Source of the DNA: Bog-756 sp963776225
GTDB taxonomy: Bacteria; Actinomycetota; Acidimicrobiia; Acidimicrobiales; RAAP-2
Reading direction: 5' to 3'
DNA: 64,000 nt
Assembly (NCBI GenBank): GCA_963776225.1
Contig: CAVZLL010000002.1
Location: 186,001 to 250,000, forward strand
Under the pieces are notes generated by a model, which was given only the letters and a program-made list of their open reading frames with translations, made no database searches and had not been told where the DNA came from. The stretch's first letter is position 1; the number at the start of each line of letters is the position of its first letter. Both the position numbers and the translations under genes were made by a program. Of this stretch, positions 52,585-61,973 are shown in pieces.

Positions 52585-53785
52585 TCAGCGCATCTGACCC
52601 GCCCCCACGTAGGGGTGCGGGCTCACGAGCAGGTCCGACTCGGCGAAGCGCTCCCAGCGGAAGTCCTGGTGGTCCACCGTCGGCGTCGCGGCTCGCGCCG
52701 GTCGTGATGAGGTCGGCCATGAGCTCGCCCACCGAGGGCGAGATCTTGTAGCCGTGCCCCGAGAATCCGGCGCAGAGCCAGAGCCCGCTCACCGGGCAGG
52801 CCGAGATGATCGGGTTGTAGTCGGGCGTGACGTCGTAGCAGCCGGCGTAGGACGAGGCGAGCGACGCCCCGTCGAGCCCGGGGAAGCGTTGGGCGAATTT
52901 CGGCACGGCTGTGGCGAGCTCGTCGTCGGTTGCCCGCTCGCGGTAGGCGTCGGGGTCGGCCCACTCGGGGTCGGAGTGGTCGCTGTCGCCGAGCAGGATC
53001 TGACTCGTGCCCTCCGTGCGGACGTACTGGAGCGAGACCAGGTCCGAGAAGACCGGGGGACGGCCGAGGGGCCGGCCGGGATCGACCAGGAGGATCTGGG
53101 CGCGCTGGGCGCGCACGGGGAGCTCGATCCCGACCGCACGCGGCCAGGGTGGCCGACCAGGGCCCGGCGGCCAGGACCACGTGAGCGGCAGCCGACGCGG
53201 CTGCCGTCGGCAAGGACGACACCTCTCGACGCGGTCATCTGGGGCGACCTCGAGCGCCGCCACCGCGGAGTGCTGGCGCAGGCGGGCCCCGCCACGGCGC
53301 GCCGCAACGGCGAAGGCCAGGGCGGTCTGGTGGCCGTCGCCGTAGCCCCCGTGCGGCTCGTAGGCGAACTCGGCGAAGTCGTCGAGCCGGGCTTCGGGCC
53401 ACAGGGCGCGCGCTTCCTCGTGGCCCATGAGATCGACGTCGATGCCGAGCGAACGCTGCATGGCCACGTTGGCCCGCAGCGCTCCCAGGTTCTCGATGCC
53501 CACACCGACCAGGTAGCCCGTCTTGGTGTAGCCCGAGGGGGCGCCGAGGATCTCGGTGGCATGCTCGAGCACGGGCAGGGCGTTCCAGGCCATGGCGGCC
53601 AGCGAGCGGATGCCGTAGTGGCAGCGGACGATGCCGCTCGACTTGCCGCTCCCTCCCGAGCCCACGGTGTCGCGCTCGAGCACGAGCACGTCGGTCAGCC
53701 CGACCTCGACGAGGGCCCGTGCCGTGCTGAGACCGGCCACGCCGCCACCGACGATCACGACCTCGGCCGTGCGGGGAGGCGTCAC
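52585..53785 (-). CDS. DAO-family FAD amine oxidoreductase (frameshifts)
   Basis: About 400 residues. GTG start overlaps the upstream synthase stop by 4 bp. Rossmann AEVVIVGGGVAGLSTARAL, SSGIVRCHYGIRS, GYTKTGYLVGVG, GHEEARALWPEARL, QILLGDSDHSDPEW, SSYAGCYDVTPDYNPI and LCAGFSGHGYKISPSVGELMADLI form the sarcosine-oxidase/DMGDH-like fold. Frame changes near 53215 and 52690; the last frame ends FAESDLLVSPHPYVGAGQMR. Expected to oxidise a secondary or tertiary N-alkyl amino acid such as N-methylglutamate, giving glutamate and an aldehyde. Corresponds in role to PuuB or the NMG dehydrogenase flavin subunit. Confidence 0.88.
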
Positions 53786-55155
53786 GGAATGGTCATGACG
53801 GGCCAGCCCGGGATCCAACCGGTACCGGCCAGGGGGACCCGGGCCATGGCGGCGGCTTCAACGGTGAGGGCAGCAAGGTCCTCGGGCTCGAGGTGGTGCA
53901 CGCTGGACTTTCCACAGGCGCGGGCCAGCGCGGTCACCTCCATGGTGAGGGCGCGCAAGTAGTTGGCCACGGCTGTGCCGGCGTGGACGGGATCGAGCCG
54001 TACCTCGAGCGCGGGGTCCTGCGTGGTGATGCCGACGGGGCACGACCCCGTGTGGCAGTGGGCGCAGCGGCCGGGGGCAGTGCCCAGAGCGGCGTAGTCG
54101 GCGGACACATCGACCTCGCTGCCCGCTCGGTCCCGGTAGGTGGAGCGGTTGCAGCCGAGGGCGAGGAGGGCGGCCACGCCGATGGAGACGGCGTCGGCGC
54201 CGAGGGCGAGGGCCTTGGCCACATCGGCCCCCGAGCGGATGCCACCCGACACGACCAGCTGCACCTCGTCGGCAGGCCCCGGCCTCGCGCAGCGCCTCGG
54301 CCGCCATGCGCACGGCGGGCAGGGTCGGGATGCCGGCGTGCTCGATGAAGACGTCCTGGGTGGCGGCGGTACCGCCCTGCATGCCGTCGACCACGACCAC
54401 GTCGGCCCCGGCGGCCACGGCCAGCTTCACGTCGTGGTCGACCCGGGTGGCGCCGACCTTCACGTAGATCGGGATGCGCCCAGTCGGTGGCCTCTCGCAG
54501 CTCCTCGATCTTGATGCGCAGGTCGTCGGGGCCGACCCAGTCGGGGTGGCGGCTGGCCGAGCGCTGGTCGATGCCGGGCGGCAGCGTGCGCATGCCCGCC
54601 ACCCGGTCGTTGACCTTCTGGCCGAGCAGCATCCCGCCGCCGCCGGGCTTGGCCCCCTGGCCGACCACGATCTCGACCGCGTCGGCCTGGCGCAGGTCGG
54701 CGGGGTCGAAGCCGTACGCGAGACGGCAGGACCTGGTAGACGAGCAGGTCCGAGGCCTTGCGCTCCTCGGGCGTCATGCCGCCGTCGCCGGTCGTGGTGG
54801 AGGTGCCGACCTCGGTGGCCGCCCGACCCAGCGCCTCCTTGGCCGAGGCCGAGAGGGCGCCGAAGCTCATGCCGGCGATGGTGATGGGGATCTCGAGCTC
54901 GAATCGGCTTCGCCCCGTGCCGGGTGCCGAGCACGGTCGCGGTCTCGCAGCGCTCGCGGTAGCCCTCGAGCGGGTAGCGGCTGACCGACGCCGTGAGGAA
55001 GACGAGGTCGTCGAAGGTGGGGAGCTTGCGGCGGGCGCCCAAGCCGCGGATCGGGTAGTGGCCGCTGTCGGCCATCTCGTGGATCCGGGCGATGACGTCG
55101 GGCGGGAAGCTGTGGTTGGCGGGCTGGCTGTCGGCGGGTATCGGGCATGAGTCAT
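53782..55155 (-). CDS. Glutamate synthase-like FMN/FeS domain protein (GlxD/MgsC type, frameshifts)
   Basis: About 455 residues pieced from several frames (changes near 55105, 54905, 54715, 54480 and 54280). Order: PIRGLGARRKLPTFDDLVFL, ELEIPITIAGMSFGALSASAKEALG, TSTTTGDGGMTPEERK, GQGAKPGGGGMLLGQKV, YVKVGATRVDHDVKLAVAAG, VVVDGMQGGTAATQ, LVVSGGIRSGADVAKALALGA and the 3Fe-4S loop CAHCHTGSCPVG. This is the synthase barrel of GltB without amidotransferase or GXGXG domains, as in MgsC. Likely transfers an amine onto a 2-oxoglutarate- or glutamate-derived skeleton. Start ATG shares a base with the previous stop. Confidence 0.9.
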
Positions 55156-55855
55156 CAGTAGGCGCTGTGGTTGTGGGTGGCGAAGTGGTAGAGCTGGCGG
55201 GCCGAGGCCACCTTGGTGACGCAGTCGGGATCGATGTGGTCGAAGCCGCTCTCCTCGACCAGCCGCTTGACGGCGAGCACGTCCTCGTCGGTCATCTCCT
55301 CCACCACGGCGTCGGCACCGAGCGAGGCGATGGCGCCCTGCACGTAGATGACCGCCTCGTAGAGCGAGTCGCCCAAGGCGTGGCCGGCGTCGCCGCCGAT
55401 GAGGATGGTGCCGGCCTGGGCCATGAAGCCGGTCATGGCTCCGGCGTTGCCGGCGATGGCCACGGTGCCGCCCTTGAGCGAGATGCCGGCGCGCAGCGAG
55501 GCATCGCCCTCGATGAAGATGCGCCCGCCCCGCGCGCTGGCACCCGCGCTCTGCGAGGCGCTGCCTCGCACCCGGATGGTCCCGCCCATGAGGTTCTCGC
55601 CCACCGACCAGCCGACGAACCCGTTGACGGTGATGTCGAGGGCCGGTACCGTCCTTCGCCCCGCAGAGGCCGCCCAGGAAGTAGCCGGCGTTGCCGTCCA
55701 CGCGTGACATCGATCGGCTGGTCGAGGCCGACGGCAAGGTTGTGCCGGCCCCGGGGCGCGCCGACGGTGGCGGCCTCGCCGGGCCGCAGAGCACGCAGCG
55801 CGGCGTTGACCGCGCGGGTGCCCAGGGCCTCGCAGTTCAGGATCAGCGGGTCCAC
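55155..55855 (-). CDS. GXGXG-domain protein (GlxC/MgsB type, two frameshifts)
   Basis: About 233 residues. First frame LNCEALGTRAVNAALRALRPGEAATVGAPRGRHNLAVGL; second frame VDGNAGYFLGGLCGAKDG; third frame VGENLMGGTIRVRGSASQSAG, SARGGRIFIEGDASLRAG, SLKGGTVAIAGNAGAM, AGTILIGGDAGHALGDSLYEA. These stacked Gly-rich turns are the beta-helix C-terminal domain of GltB. Frame changes near 55735 and 55645. GTG overlaps the amidotransferase stop by 13 bp. Structural core of the three-part synthase. Confidence 0.9.
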
Positions 55856-56775
55856 GTGTAGACCTCCTCGGGGTGGGGCTCGAAGACCACGGCGTCGGCG
55901 ATGCCGGGAAGCTCGGCCAGTGCGCGGTACTCGGAGGCGACGGCGACGTAGCCGGCGGTCTCGGCCACCACGGCCGGCTTGCAGGCGAATGCGTCGCGCA
56001 CGACCGACATGCCCTCGGGGCTCGTGATGACCAAGGTGAAGAACCCGTCCATCTCCTTCATGACCCAGCGAGTGGCCTCTTCGAGGTCGTCACCGAGAGC
56101 GAGGCGAGTGGCGAGGAAGCGAGCGCCCACCTCCGAGTCGTTGTCCGAGTCGAACTCGATGCCCTCGTCCATCAGGCGGCGCCGCACGGTGGCGTAGTTG
56201 GAGAACGAGCCGTTGTGCACGACGCACAGGTCGCGGGCGGGGACGAAGGGGTGGGAGTGCAGCACGGTGACTGCGGACTCGGTGGCCATGCGGGTGTGGG
56301 CGATGGCCAGATAGCCCTCCCAGTCGCGCACGCCGTAGCGGTCGCAGGCGTCGCTGGGCCGGCCGGTGTCCTTGAGCACGCGGAGGTTCCAGCCGGTGCC
56401 GAGCACCCGCACCTGAGGCCACTGCTCAGCCAGAGCGGCTTCGACCGCGTCGATGGAGCTCTCGGGCACGTCGACCACGGCACCGGCGCCGAAACGCTGG
56501 AGGTCGGCGCCGCTCGGGCACAGGTCGAGGACGGAGCAGCCGACACCCACCCAGTCGACGGGAACGTCGGCCCCGAGGGAGACACGCAGGGTTGGGGTGG
56601 TGCCGTCGCCATTGCCCACGCTGGTGGTTTCCGTTGGGGCGTGGTCGGTGTAAAGGGCGATGCCCGAGGAGTCCGGGCCGCGCTCGTCGAGCGCCCCGAC
56701 CATTGTCACCAGCATGGAACCGAGGTCCGGCTCGAGGGTGGGGTCTCGCAGCAGGAGACCGATGACGCCGCACAT
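55843..56775 (-). CDS. Class II glutamine amidotransferase (GlxB/MgsA type)
   Basis: 310 residues, intact. MCGVIGLLL exposes catalytic Cys2 after Met removal; ALDERGPDSSGIALY, HTRMATESAVTVLHSHPFV, VVHNGSFSNYATVRRRLM and FFTLVITSPEGMSVVRDAFACKPAVVAE are Ntn-amidotransferase motifs. Corresponds to the GATase domain of glutamate synthase as a separate protein, as in GlxB and N-methylglutamate synthase subunit A. It would release ammonia or amine from glutamine or gamma-glutamyl-amide and channel it to the 53782-55155 protein. 3 bp after the flavoprotein gene. Confidence 0.95.
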   Translation of the reverse strand: MCGVIGLLLRDPTLEPDLGSMLVTMVGALDERGPDSSGIALYTDHAPTETTSVGNGDGTTPTLRVSLGADVPVDWVGVGCSVLDLCPSGADLQRFGAGAVVDVPESSIDAVEAALAEQWPQVRVLGTGWNLRVLKDTGRPSDACDRYGVRDWEGYLAIAHTRMATESAVTVLHSHPFVPARDLCVVHNGSFSNYATVRRRLMDEGIEFDSDNDSEVGARFLATRLALGDDLEEATRWVMKEMDGFFTLVITSPEGMSVVRDAFACKPAVVAETAGYVAVASEYRALAELPGIADAVVFEPHPEEVYTWTR

Positions 56776-56778
56776 GGC

Positions 56779-57498
56779 TCAGGCCTCCTCTGTCGCGGTG
56801 ACGAGGAGCGGGGCAGGGGACGGGCGATGGTAGCGCTCGACATAGGTGGGGATGGGAGTGGCGATCCGGAGGTGGGGGTCGACCACGGCGGGCTCGACCA
56901 CCGTGGCGAACGGGATGACGCCCGCCCAGATCTCGAGATCGCAGTCCTCCTCCTCGTCGATGGGGAAGCCCGTGCGCACCTTGGCCGAGCACTCGTCGAG
57001 GGGCAGGCGCAAGAGCATGGTGGAGCGCAGCTCCTTCTCGGTCGGCGGCCGGGCGTCGCGGCTGCGGCCGGGAATGATGTGGTCCACCATGAGGTCGAGA
57101 CCGTGGCGCTTCTCGTCGAGGTCCTTCACCTCGGTGGCGCTGCCGAGGATCACGACGGAGCGGTAGTTGATGTCGGTGTTGTACGCGGACCGGGCCACGA
57201 CGAGTCCGTCCACGAAGGTGACGGTCACGCAGATCTCCACGACATCGGTTCGGGCTCCCCGGAACAGCCGGCTCGCCGCCGAGCCGTGTAGGTAGATCAG
57301 GTCGCCGTCGCGCCCGTAGGCCAGGGGGATGACGACAGGAAAGCCGGCCTCGGTGCAGAGTCCGACATGGCAGACGAAACCCTCGTCGAGGATGGCGTCG
57401 ATGGTGGCCCGGTCGTAGGCCGCCCGGTGGGCGTAGCGGTGAAGCGTGGTGCGCTCGGAGGCAGGTCCGGCCTCCGCCTGGGTCGTCGCCTCAGTCAT
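56779..57498 (-). CDS. Pyridoxamine 5'-phosphate oxidase-fold flavoprotein
   Basis: 239 residues. RATIDAILDEGFVCHVGLCTEAGFPVVIPLAYGRDGDLIYLHGS, then SRLFRGARTDVVEICVTVTFVDGLVVARSA and NYRSVVILGSATEV, the split-barrel flavin-binding pattern of the NimA/pyridox_ox_2 group. C-terminal EIWAGVIPFATVVEPAV is usual. Starts at ATG 57498 and heads the long minus-strand operon of the synthase triad. Role in the pathway unknown; perhaps cofactor handling or reduction. Confidence 0.88.
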   Translation of the reverse strand: MTEATTQAEAGPASERTTLHRYAHRAAYDRATIDAILDEGFVCHVGLCTEAGFPVVIPLAYGRDGDLIYLHGSAASRLFRGARTDVVEICVTVTFVDGLVVARSAYNTDINYRSVVILGSATEVKDLDEKRHGLDLMVDHIIPGRSRDARPPTEKELRSTMLLRLPLDECSAKVRTGFPIDEEEDCDLEIWAGVIPFATVVEPAVVDPHLRIATPIPTYVERYHRPSPAPLLVTATEEA

Positions 57499-57583
57499 CG
57501 TCCTGTTCGTCCTGGTTGTGGTCGTGATCGGAGGTTCCGTATCGGTGAGGAAGGGCGGCTCCCCGGGGCCACCGGTGCTTCTC

Positions 57584-57611
57584 ATTATGACCGGCCCGAG
57601 TTGACTGTCAA
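57584..57611 (-). promoter_or_regulatory. Sigma70-type promoter of the synthase operon
   Basis: Minus strand: TTGACA (57606-57611), 16-bp spacer, CATAAT (57584-57589). The divergent 57499-57791 region is AT-rich for this genome and also has a hairpin with arms TGCGGG and CCCGCA (57673-57698). No exact copy of the TTGTTCAC palindrome is seen here. Confidence 0.65.
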
Positions 57612-57791
57612 GAAACAACATAGAGAAATAGGCAACACGGACGACCGGTCCGATCAAGGCTCTGTCACGTGTGGGACCTGCGGGAACAAGTTAACAGGCC
57701 CGCAACAATTCGCAACCGTCGCGTAACCATTCCTGGTTTCCCATGAGGCAACATCGTTTCAGATAGGAACGGCCCGGCCGAGCGAACGGAG

Positions 57792-59183
57792 GTGGTCGCA
57801 CTGACGAGCACACTGGAGCGAGAGTCCGCTCCGATCACGAATGCGGAGGAGTTGACCGAGGCGACCAGACGGGACGGGGTCGAGTTCCTCTTCGCCATGT
57901 TCGTGGACCTGCACGGCAAGCCGTGCGCCAAGATGGTGCCTGTCTCGGCGATCGAGGGATTGTTGGAGGACGGCGCGGGTTTCGCCGGCTTCGCGGCGGG
58001 GGCGATGGGCCAGACTCCGTCCTCACCGGACATGCTGGCCATGCCCGACCTGAGCTCGTACACGCCCGCCCCGTGGCAGCCCGGCCTCGGGATCGTCCAG
58101 TGCGACCCCTATGTGCTGGGTGAGCCCTGGCCGTACGCCCCGCGGGTGATCCTGCGGCGCCAGATCGAGCGGCTTGCGGGGGTGGGTCACGCCATGAAGG
58201 TCGGAGCAGAGGTGGAGTACTTCCTCGTGCGGCGTACGCCCGACGGTATTGCGGTGGCCGATCCGATGGACGAGACCATGGCCCCATGCTACGACGCACG
58301 AGCGCTTACCAGGATGTTCGGTCACCTGACAACCGTGTCACGGCACATGAACGCACTCGGATGGGCCAACTACGCCAACGACCACGAGGACGCCAACGGG
58401 CAGTTCGAGCAGAACTTTCGCTTCGCCGACCCGCTGACTACCGCTGACCGGGTCGTCATCTTCCGCTACATGGTCCATACCCTGGCCACAGAGGCGGGGA
58501 TGCTGGCCACCTTCATGCCCAAGCCGTTCACCAACCTGACCGGGAACGGGTTGCACATGCACCTCAGCCTGTGGGATCGCGAGGACACTGAGCTCTTCGC
58601 CGACCCTGTCGACGACCGCGGCCTCGGCATGTCGTCGCTCGGGTACTCCTTCATCGCCGGCCTGCTCGAGCATGCCGAGGCGCTGGCCGCGGTGGCCTGC
58701 CCGACCGTCAACTCGTACAAGCGGCTAGCCGCGCCTCCTCCGAACTCGGGGGCGGCCTGGTCCCCCGTCTACGCCACCTACGGGGGTAACGACCGCACCC
58801 ACATGCTGCGGGTTCCTGACCCGGGTCGGGTGGAAGACCGCTGCATCGACGGCTCGGCCAACCCCTACCTGGCCATGAGCGCGCTGATCGCGGCCGGACT
58901 CGACGGCGTGTCACGTGGGCTCGACCCGGGCGACCCGTGCGATCTCGACCTGCTGTCGCTGTCGCCGATGGAGGCGGCCGAGAAGGGCTTGCGCCTGATG
59001 CCCATGACGCTCTGGCACGCACTCGACCACCTCGAGATCGACGAGGCCCTGCGTGACGGGTTGGGCAAGACGCCCGATGGCGACTATGTCGACTACTTCG
59101 TCAAGGTCAAGCGCGACGAGGTGCGAGCCTCCCATGCCGAGGTGACACCGTGGGAGCTCGACCGCTACCTCCAGGCGTTCTGA
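57792..59183 (+). CDS. Glutamine synthetase-fold ligase 3 (GMAS/GlnT-like)
   Basis: 463 residues, intact. GVEFLFAMFVDLHGKPCAKMVP, KVGAEVEYFLVRRTPDG (metal Glu), ANYANDHEDANGQFEQNFRF, KPFTNLTGNGLHMHLSLWD, TVNSYKRLAAPP, THMLRVPDPGRVEDRCIDGSANPYLAMSALIAAG are all in place. It is the best-conserved of the three and most like type III/gamma-glutamylmethylamide synthetase. The GTG at 57792 overlaps its own GGAGG, so a CTG nine bases on may be used. Followed by the permease, 94 bp later. Confidence 0.93.
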   Translation: MVALTSTLERESAPITNAEELTEATRRDGVEFLFAMFVDLHGKPCAKMVPVSAIEGLLEDGAGFAGFAAGAMGQTPSSPDMLAMPDLSSYTPAPWQPGLGIVQCDPYVLGEPWPYAPRVILRRQIERLAGVGHAMKVGAEVEYFLVRRTPDGIAVADPMDETMAPCYDARALTRMFGHLTTVSRHMNALGWANYANDHEDANGQFEQNFRFADPLTTADRVVIFRYMVHTLATEAGMLATFMPKPFTNLTGNGLHMHLSLWDREDTELFADPVDDRGLGMSSLGYSFIAGLLEHAEALAAVACPTVNSYKRLAAPPPNSGAAWSPVYATYGGNDRTHMLRVPDPGRVEDRCIDGSANPYLAMSALIAAGLDGVSRGLDPGDPCDLDLLSLSPMEAAEKGLRLMPMTLWHALDHLEIDEALRDGLGKTPDGDYVDYFVKVKRDEVRASHAEVTPWELDRYLQAF

Positions 59184-59277
59184 CCACTGTGCCATACCAG
59201 GCGGCGCCCAACCCGACCATGCAGTACCGGGCGGAAACCAACAACTCCAACAGCAGCGAAACGGAGGAGACGGAGAA

Positions 59278-60879
59278 ATGAGTGAACAGAACCTCGTGAA
59301 CACGGGCCCACCCGGCACCGGCGACGTTCCGACGTCCCTGCACCGGGGCACGAACTGGTGGGGGGCATTCGTGATCGGCCTGGCCGGCACGATCCTGGTG
59401 ACCGGCATCGTGCCGTTCGCCGTCTCGTCCATGGGAGCGGCAGCCATCCCTGCGATCGCGCTGGTCGTGGTGATGGGTCTGATCGTCTGCCTGTGCATGG
59501 GCGAGCTGGCTGCCCTCTTGCCCCACCGGACGGGGGGCATGCCGTCCTACGCGTACGAGAGCTTCGAACCGCTCGGGCATACGACGGCGAAGCACATTGG
59601 AGGCGTCTCGGGGTGGGGATACTGGCTGGGGTGGTTCCCGGTCGCGCCGATCAACATGCTGCTGGCTGCCGGGTACATCGCGGTCCTCTTCCACGTGCCC
59701 CTCGGGCGCAGCCTCTCGCCTCTCGGCACGCTTGGCACGCCGGTCACCATCGGGGTACTCATGATCACCTTCGTCGGCCTGATCGGGCTCTTCATCCCTT
59801 GTTACCTCGGGATCCGGCTCGGGGCCACGTTCGCCACCATCCTCGGGGTGACCTCCATGGTTCCGCTCACGCTGTTGATCATTCTGCCGGTGTTCAAGCC
59901 GTCCAGCTTCCACTGGTCGAACATCTCGGGCTTCCACTACGCCAGTCCTGCGACCTCGGGGACCGTGTTCTTCTTGGCCTGGATCTTCGTGATCTCGTGG
60001 AACGCCATCGCAATGGAGGCGGCGGCCTGCTACATCGGCGAATGTCGCGACCCGGCCCGCGACGCCAAGATCGCCCTGACGGCCGAGGGCCTGTACGGGG
60101 TGTTCGTCTACATCGGCACGGCAATTGTCTTCGTCGGGGTCTTGGGAGCCTCGCTGAAGACCGCCGATCCCCTCACGCTGTACACCAGCTTCTGCGACCA
60201 TATCTTCGGTAACGCCGCCTGGGTCAAGTACGTCATCGGTATCCCGCTGATCTTCGCGCTGCTGCTCTCCGTGCTCAACGCAATCATGGGCGTGGCCCGG
60301 TCGCTCTTCCAGGCCTCCGAGGACCGGCTCCTGCCGCGGTTCTTCGAGCACAAGAACAAGCACCACGTGCCGGACCGGGCCATGGCCTTCAACGTGGTCT
60401 GTGCGCTCCTCGTCAGTCTCTTCGGATCGCCGGTGCGGATCTACATCTTCTCCAACGTCGGCTACATCGTCGCCGTTGCGGCGTCTCTGTACGGCTACTT
60501 TCTCCTGCGCCAGTTCCGACCGGAGCGGGTCAGCCCCTTCCACATGCCGGGATGGTTTCGCTGGGTGGCGCTGGCGGTGGCGCTCTTTCTCACCTTCGAC
60601 TACTTCGTGGGTGGCTGGAATTCACCAAACATCGTGGTCGGTCCCGGGCAGGGACATTTCCTCTACATCTTGGGTCTGGTGATCGTGGCGGCGTACGTCC
60701 CTCTCTACTGGTGGCGCAAGACGAGCGACAAGCGGCGGGGGATCGCAGTTTCGGACGAGATGCCGCTGGTGGCAGGGTCCCCCGGTGGCATCGACCTCGA
60801 CGACACGCCCGGGCCGACGGTCCTCACGCCCGAGGCGATGCCCACGCTGTCCACCATGCAAGCCGAGACTGAGCTGTGA
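59278..60879 (+). CDS. APC-superfamily amino acid/amine permease
   Basis: 533 residues, twelve hydrophobic segments. WWGAFVIGLAGTILVTGIVPFAV opens the first helix; ELAALLPHRTGGMPSYAYES is the APC motif; further ISWNAIAMEAAACYIGECRDPARDAKIAL and MGVARSLFQASEDRLLPRFF. RBS GGAGACGGAG precedes the ATG. Likely imports the amine or amino acid fed to the ligases. Hydrophilic C-tail of 45 residues. Same strand as ligase 3, so probably one transcript, overlapping the next gene by 4 bp. Confidence 0.93.
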   Translation: MSEQNLVNTGPPGTGDVPTSLHRGTNWWGAFVIGLAGTILVTGIVPFAVSSMGAAAIPAIALVVVMGLIVCLCMGELAALLPHRTGGMPSYAYESFEPLGHTTAKHIGGVSGWGYWLGWFPVAPINMLLAAGYIAVLFHVPLGRSLSPLGTLGTPVTIGVLMITFVGLIGLFIPCYLGIRLGATFATILGVTSMVPLTLLIILPVFKPSSFHWSNISGFHYASPATSGTVFFLAWIFVISWNAIAMEAAACYIGECRDPARDAKIALTAEGLYGVFVYIGTAIVFVGVLGASLKTADPLTLYTSFCDHIFGNAAWVKYVIGIPLIFALLLSVLNAIMGVARSLFQASEDRLLPRFFEHKNKHHVPDRAMAFNVVCALLVSLFGSPVRIYIFSNVGYIVAVAASLYGYFLLRQFRPERVSPFHMPGWFRWVALAVALFLTFDYFVGGWNSPNIVVGPGQGHFLYILGLVIVAAYVPLYWWRKTSDKRRGIAVSDEMPLVAGSPGGIDLDDTPGPTVLTPEAMPTLSTMQAETEL

Positions 60880-61451
60880 CTCTGACGTCACCAGCCAGCA
60901 TGGTCGGTTCGGGATCACCGTCAGCGTCGTCAGCGTCGCCGGATCCGGGACCGGCGACGGGATCCTCCAGCCCGGTCCGGCGCAGGTTCGGGCGGCGCAA
61001 GTTCGACAAGCAGCCGAGCCAATCGGCGGCGGTTCTGATCGCATCGAACGGGGTCAAGATCCCGGGTGAGGCCATCCGCCTGGCACTGCACATAAGCGGC
61101 GGCGATCCGGTGGCGGTGGTCAGCATCGCGCGCCTCTACGGGAGCTCGCTCGGACTGCAGAACCCGGGCCTGATGCCCACGAAGAAGGAGTTGGCCGAGC
61201 AGCAGGACATCGTGCGCGAGGCCGTGGCCGCGCTCGAGAAGAGCGGCGGGGAGGCGTGGGGCCAGGTCGCCCTCTCCCGGCGGCCGGCCAAGACGATCGC
61301 CGCGGCGGCGCGGGCCCGGGCGGTGGGCCACGTGATCGTGGTCCGGCTCGAGCAGTCTGTGCGCTGGCGAGCGGTGGTCGAAGGGGACCTGGTCAAGGAG
61401 GTCGCCAGCAAGCTCGGCTCCGAGGTCGAGGTGGAGGGAGTCATTCCTTAG
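60876..61451 (+). CDS. Usp-like protein coupled to permease
   Basis: 191 residues from a GTG overlapping the permease stop. Disordered, Ser-rich N-terminal 45 residues with RRRFGRRKF, then a Usp-like alpha/beta domain: QSAAVLIASNGVKIPGEAIRLALH, DPVAVVSIARLYGSS, AAARARAVGHVIVVRLEQS. ATP motif not obvious. Fusion or pairing of Usp domains with APC permeases is common, and here it is a separate coupled subunit that may regulate transport. Confidence 0.75.
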   Translation: MTLTSPASMVGSGSPSASSASPDPGPATGSSSPVRRRFGRRKFDKQPSQSAAVLIASNGVKIPGEAIRLALHISGGDPVAVVSIARLYGSSLGLQNPGLMPTKKELAEQQDIVREAVAALEKSGGEAWGQVALSRRPAKTIAAAARARAVGHVIVVRLEQSVRWRAVVEGDLVKEVASKLGSEVEVEGVIP

Positions 61452-61517
61452 GCATAGCCCGCCGCCCCGGACACTTCGTAGTCACACCCATCCACATTCC
61501 AAGGAGAAGCACCAGGT

Positions 61518-61973
61518 ATGTATCTCAGCATGCAGCGGGTCCGGTTCTCGAGCCCCGACGCCTACGACAAGTTCCGTACCGTGTTCCGCGACGTAAGGCA
61601 CCACCTCATGACAAAGCCTGGCTTCATCCACCTCACTTGGTGGGAGCACCCCGACGAACCCGGTTGGTACAACGAGATCTCTATGTGGGCCTCCAAGGAC
61701 GCGGTCGACGACTGGCACATGGACATCTACCACAAGCACGCCAAGGAGTGGGCGGCCAATGGTGCCATCATGGAGGACATCATCACCAACTTCGAGCTGA
61801 AGGCGACGAGGTTGCTGCGGATCTGCCCGACCTGCGGGACGCTGCAGGACAAGGAGTACGAGCTGGCCTCCGAGCAGAAGGTCCTCTCCGAGCCGTGCCC
61901 CAAGTGCGGCTTCAACTTCCCGGTGGCCAAGGAGACCGAGAACAGCACCTCGGTGTTCAAGGACATCATCTGA
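61518..61973 (+). CDS. ABM-like domain with C-terminal zinc ribbon
   Basis: 151 residues. First 95 residues (MYLSMQRVRFSSPDAYDKF, HLMTKPGFIHLTWWEHPDEP, YNEISMWASKDAVDDWHMDIYHKHAKEWAANG) resemble an antibiotic-biosynthesis-monooxygenase barrel. Residues 103-140 contain CPTCG and CPKCGFNF, a four-Cys zinc ribbon. The combination is unusual. Last gene of the plus-strand half of the island. Function unknown: metal sensing, heme handling or a regulatory adaptor are possible. Confidence 0.75.
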   Translation: MYLSMQRVRFSSPDAYDKFRTVFRDVRHHLMTKPGFIHLTWWEHPDEPGWYNEISMWASKDAVDDWHMDIYHKHAKEWAANGAIMEDIITNFELKATRLLRICPTCGTLQDKEYELASEQKVLSEPCPKCGFNFPVAKETENSTSVFKDII

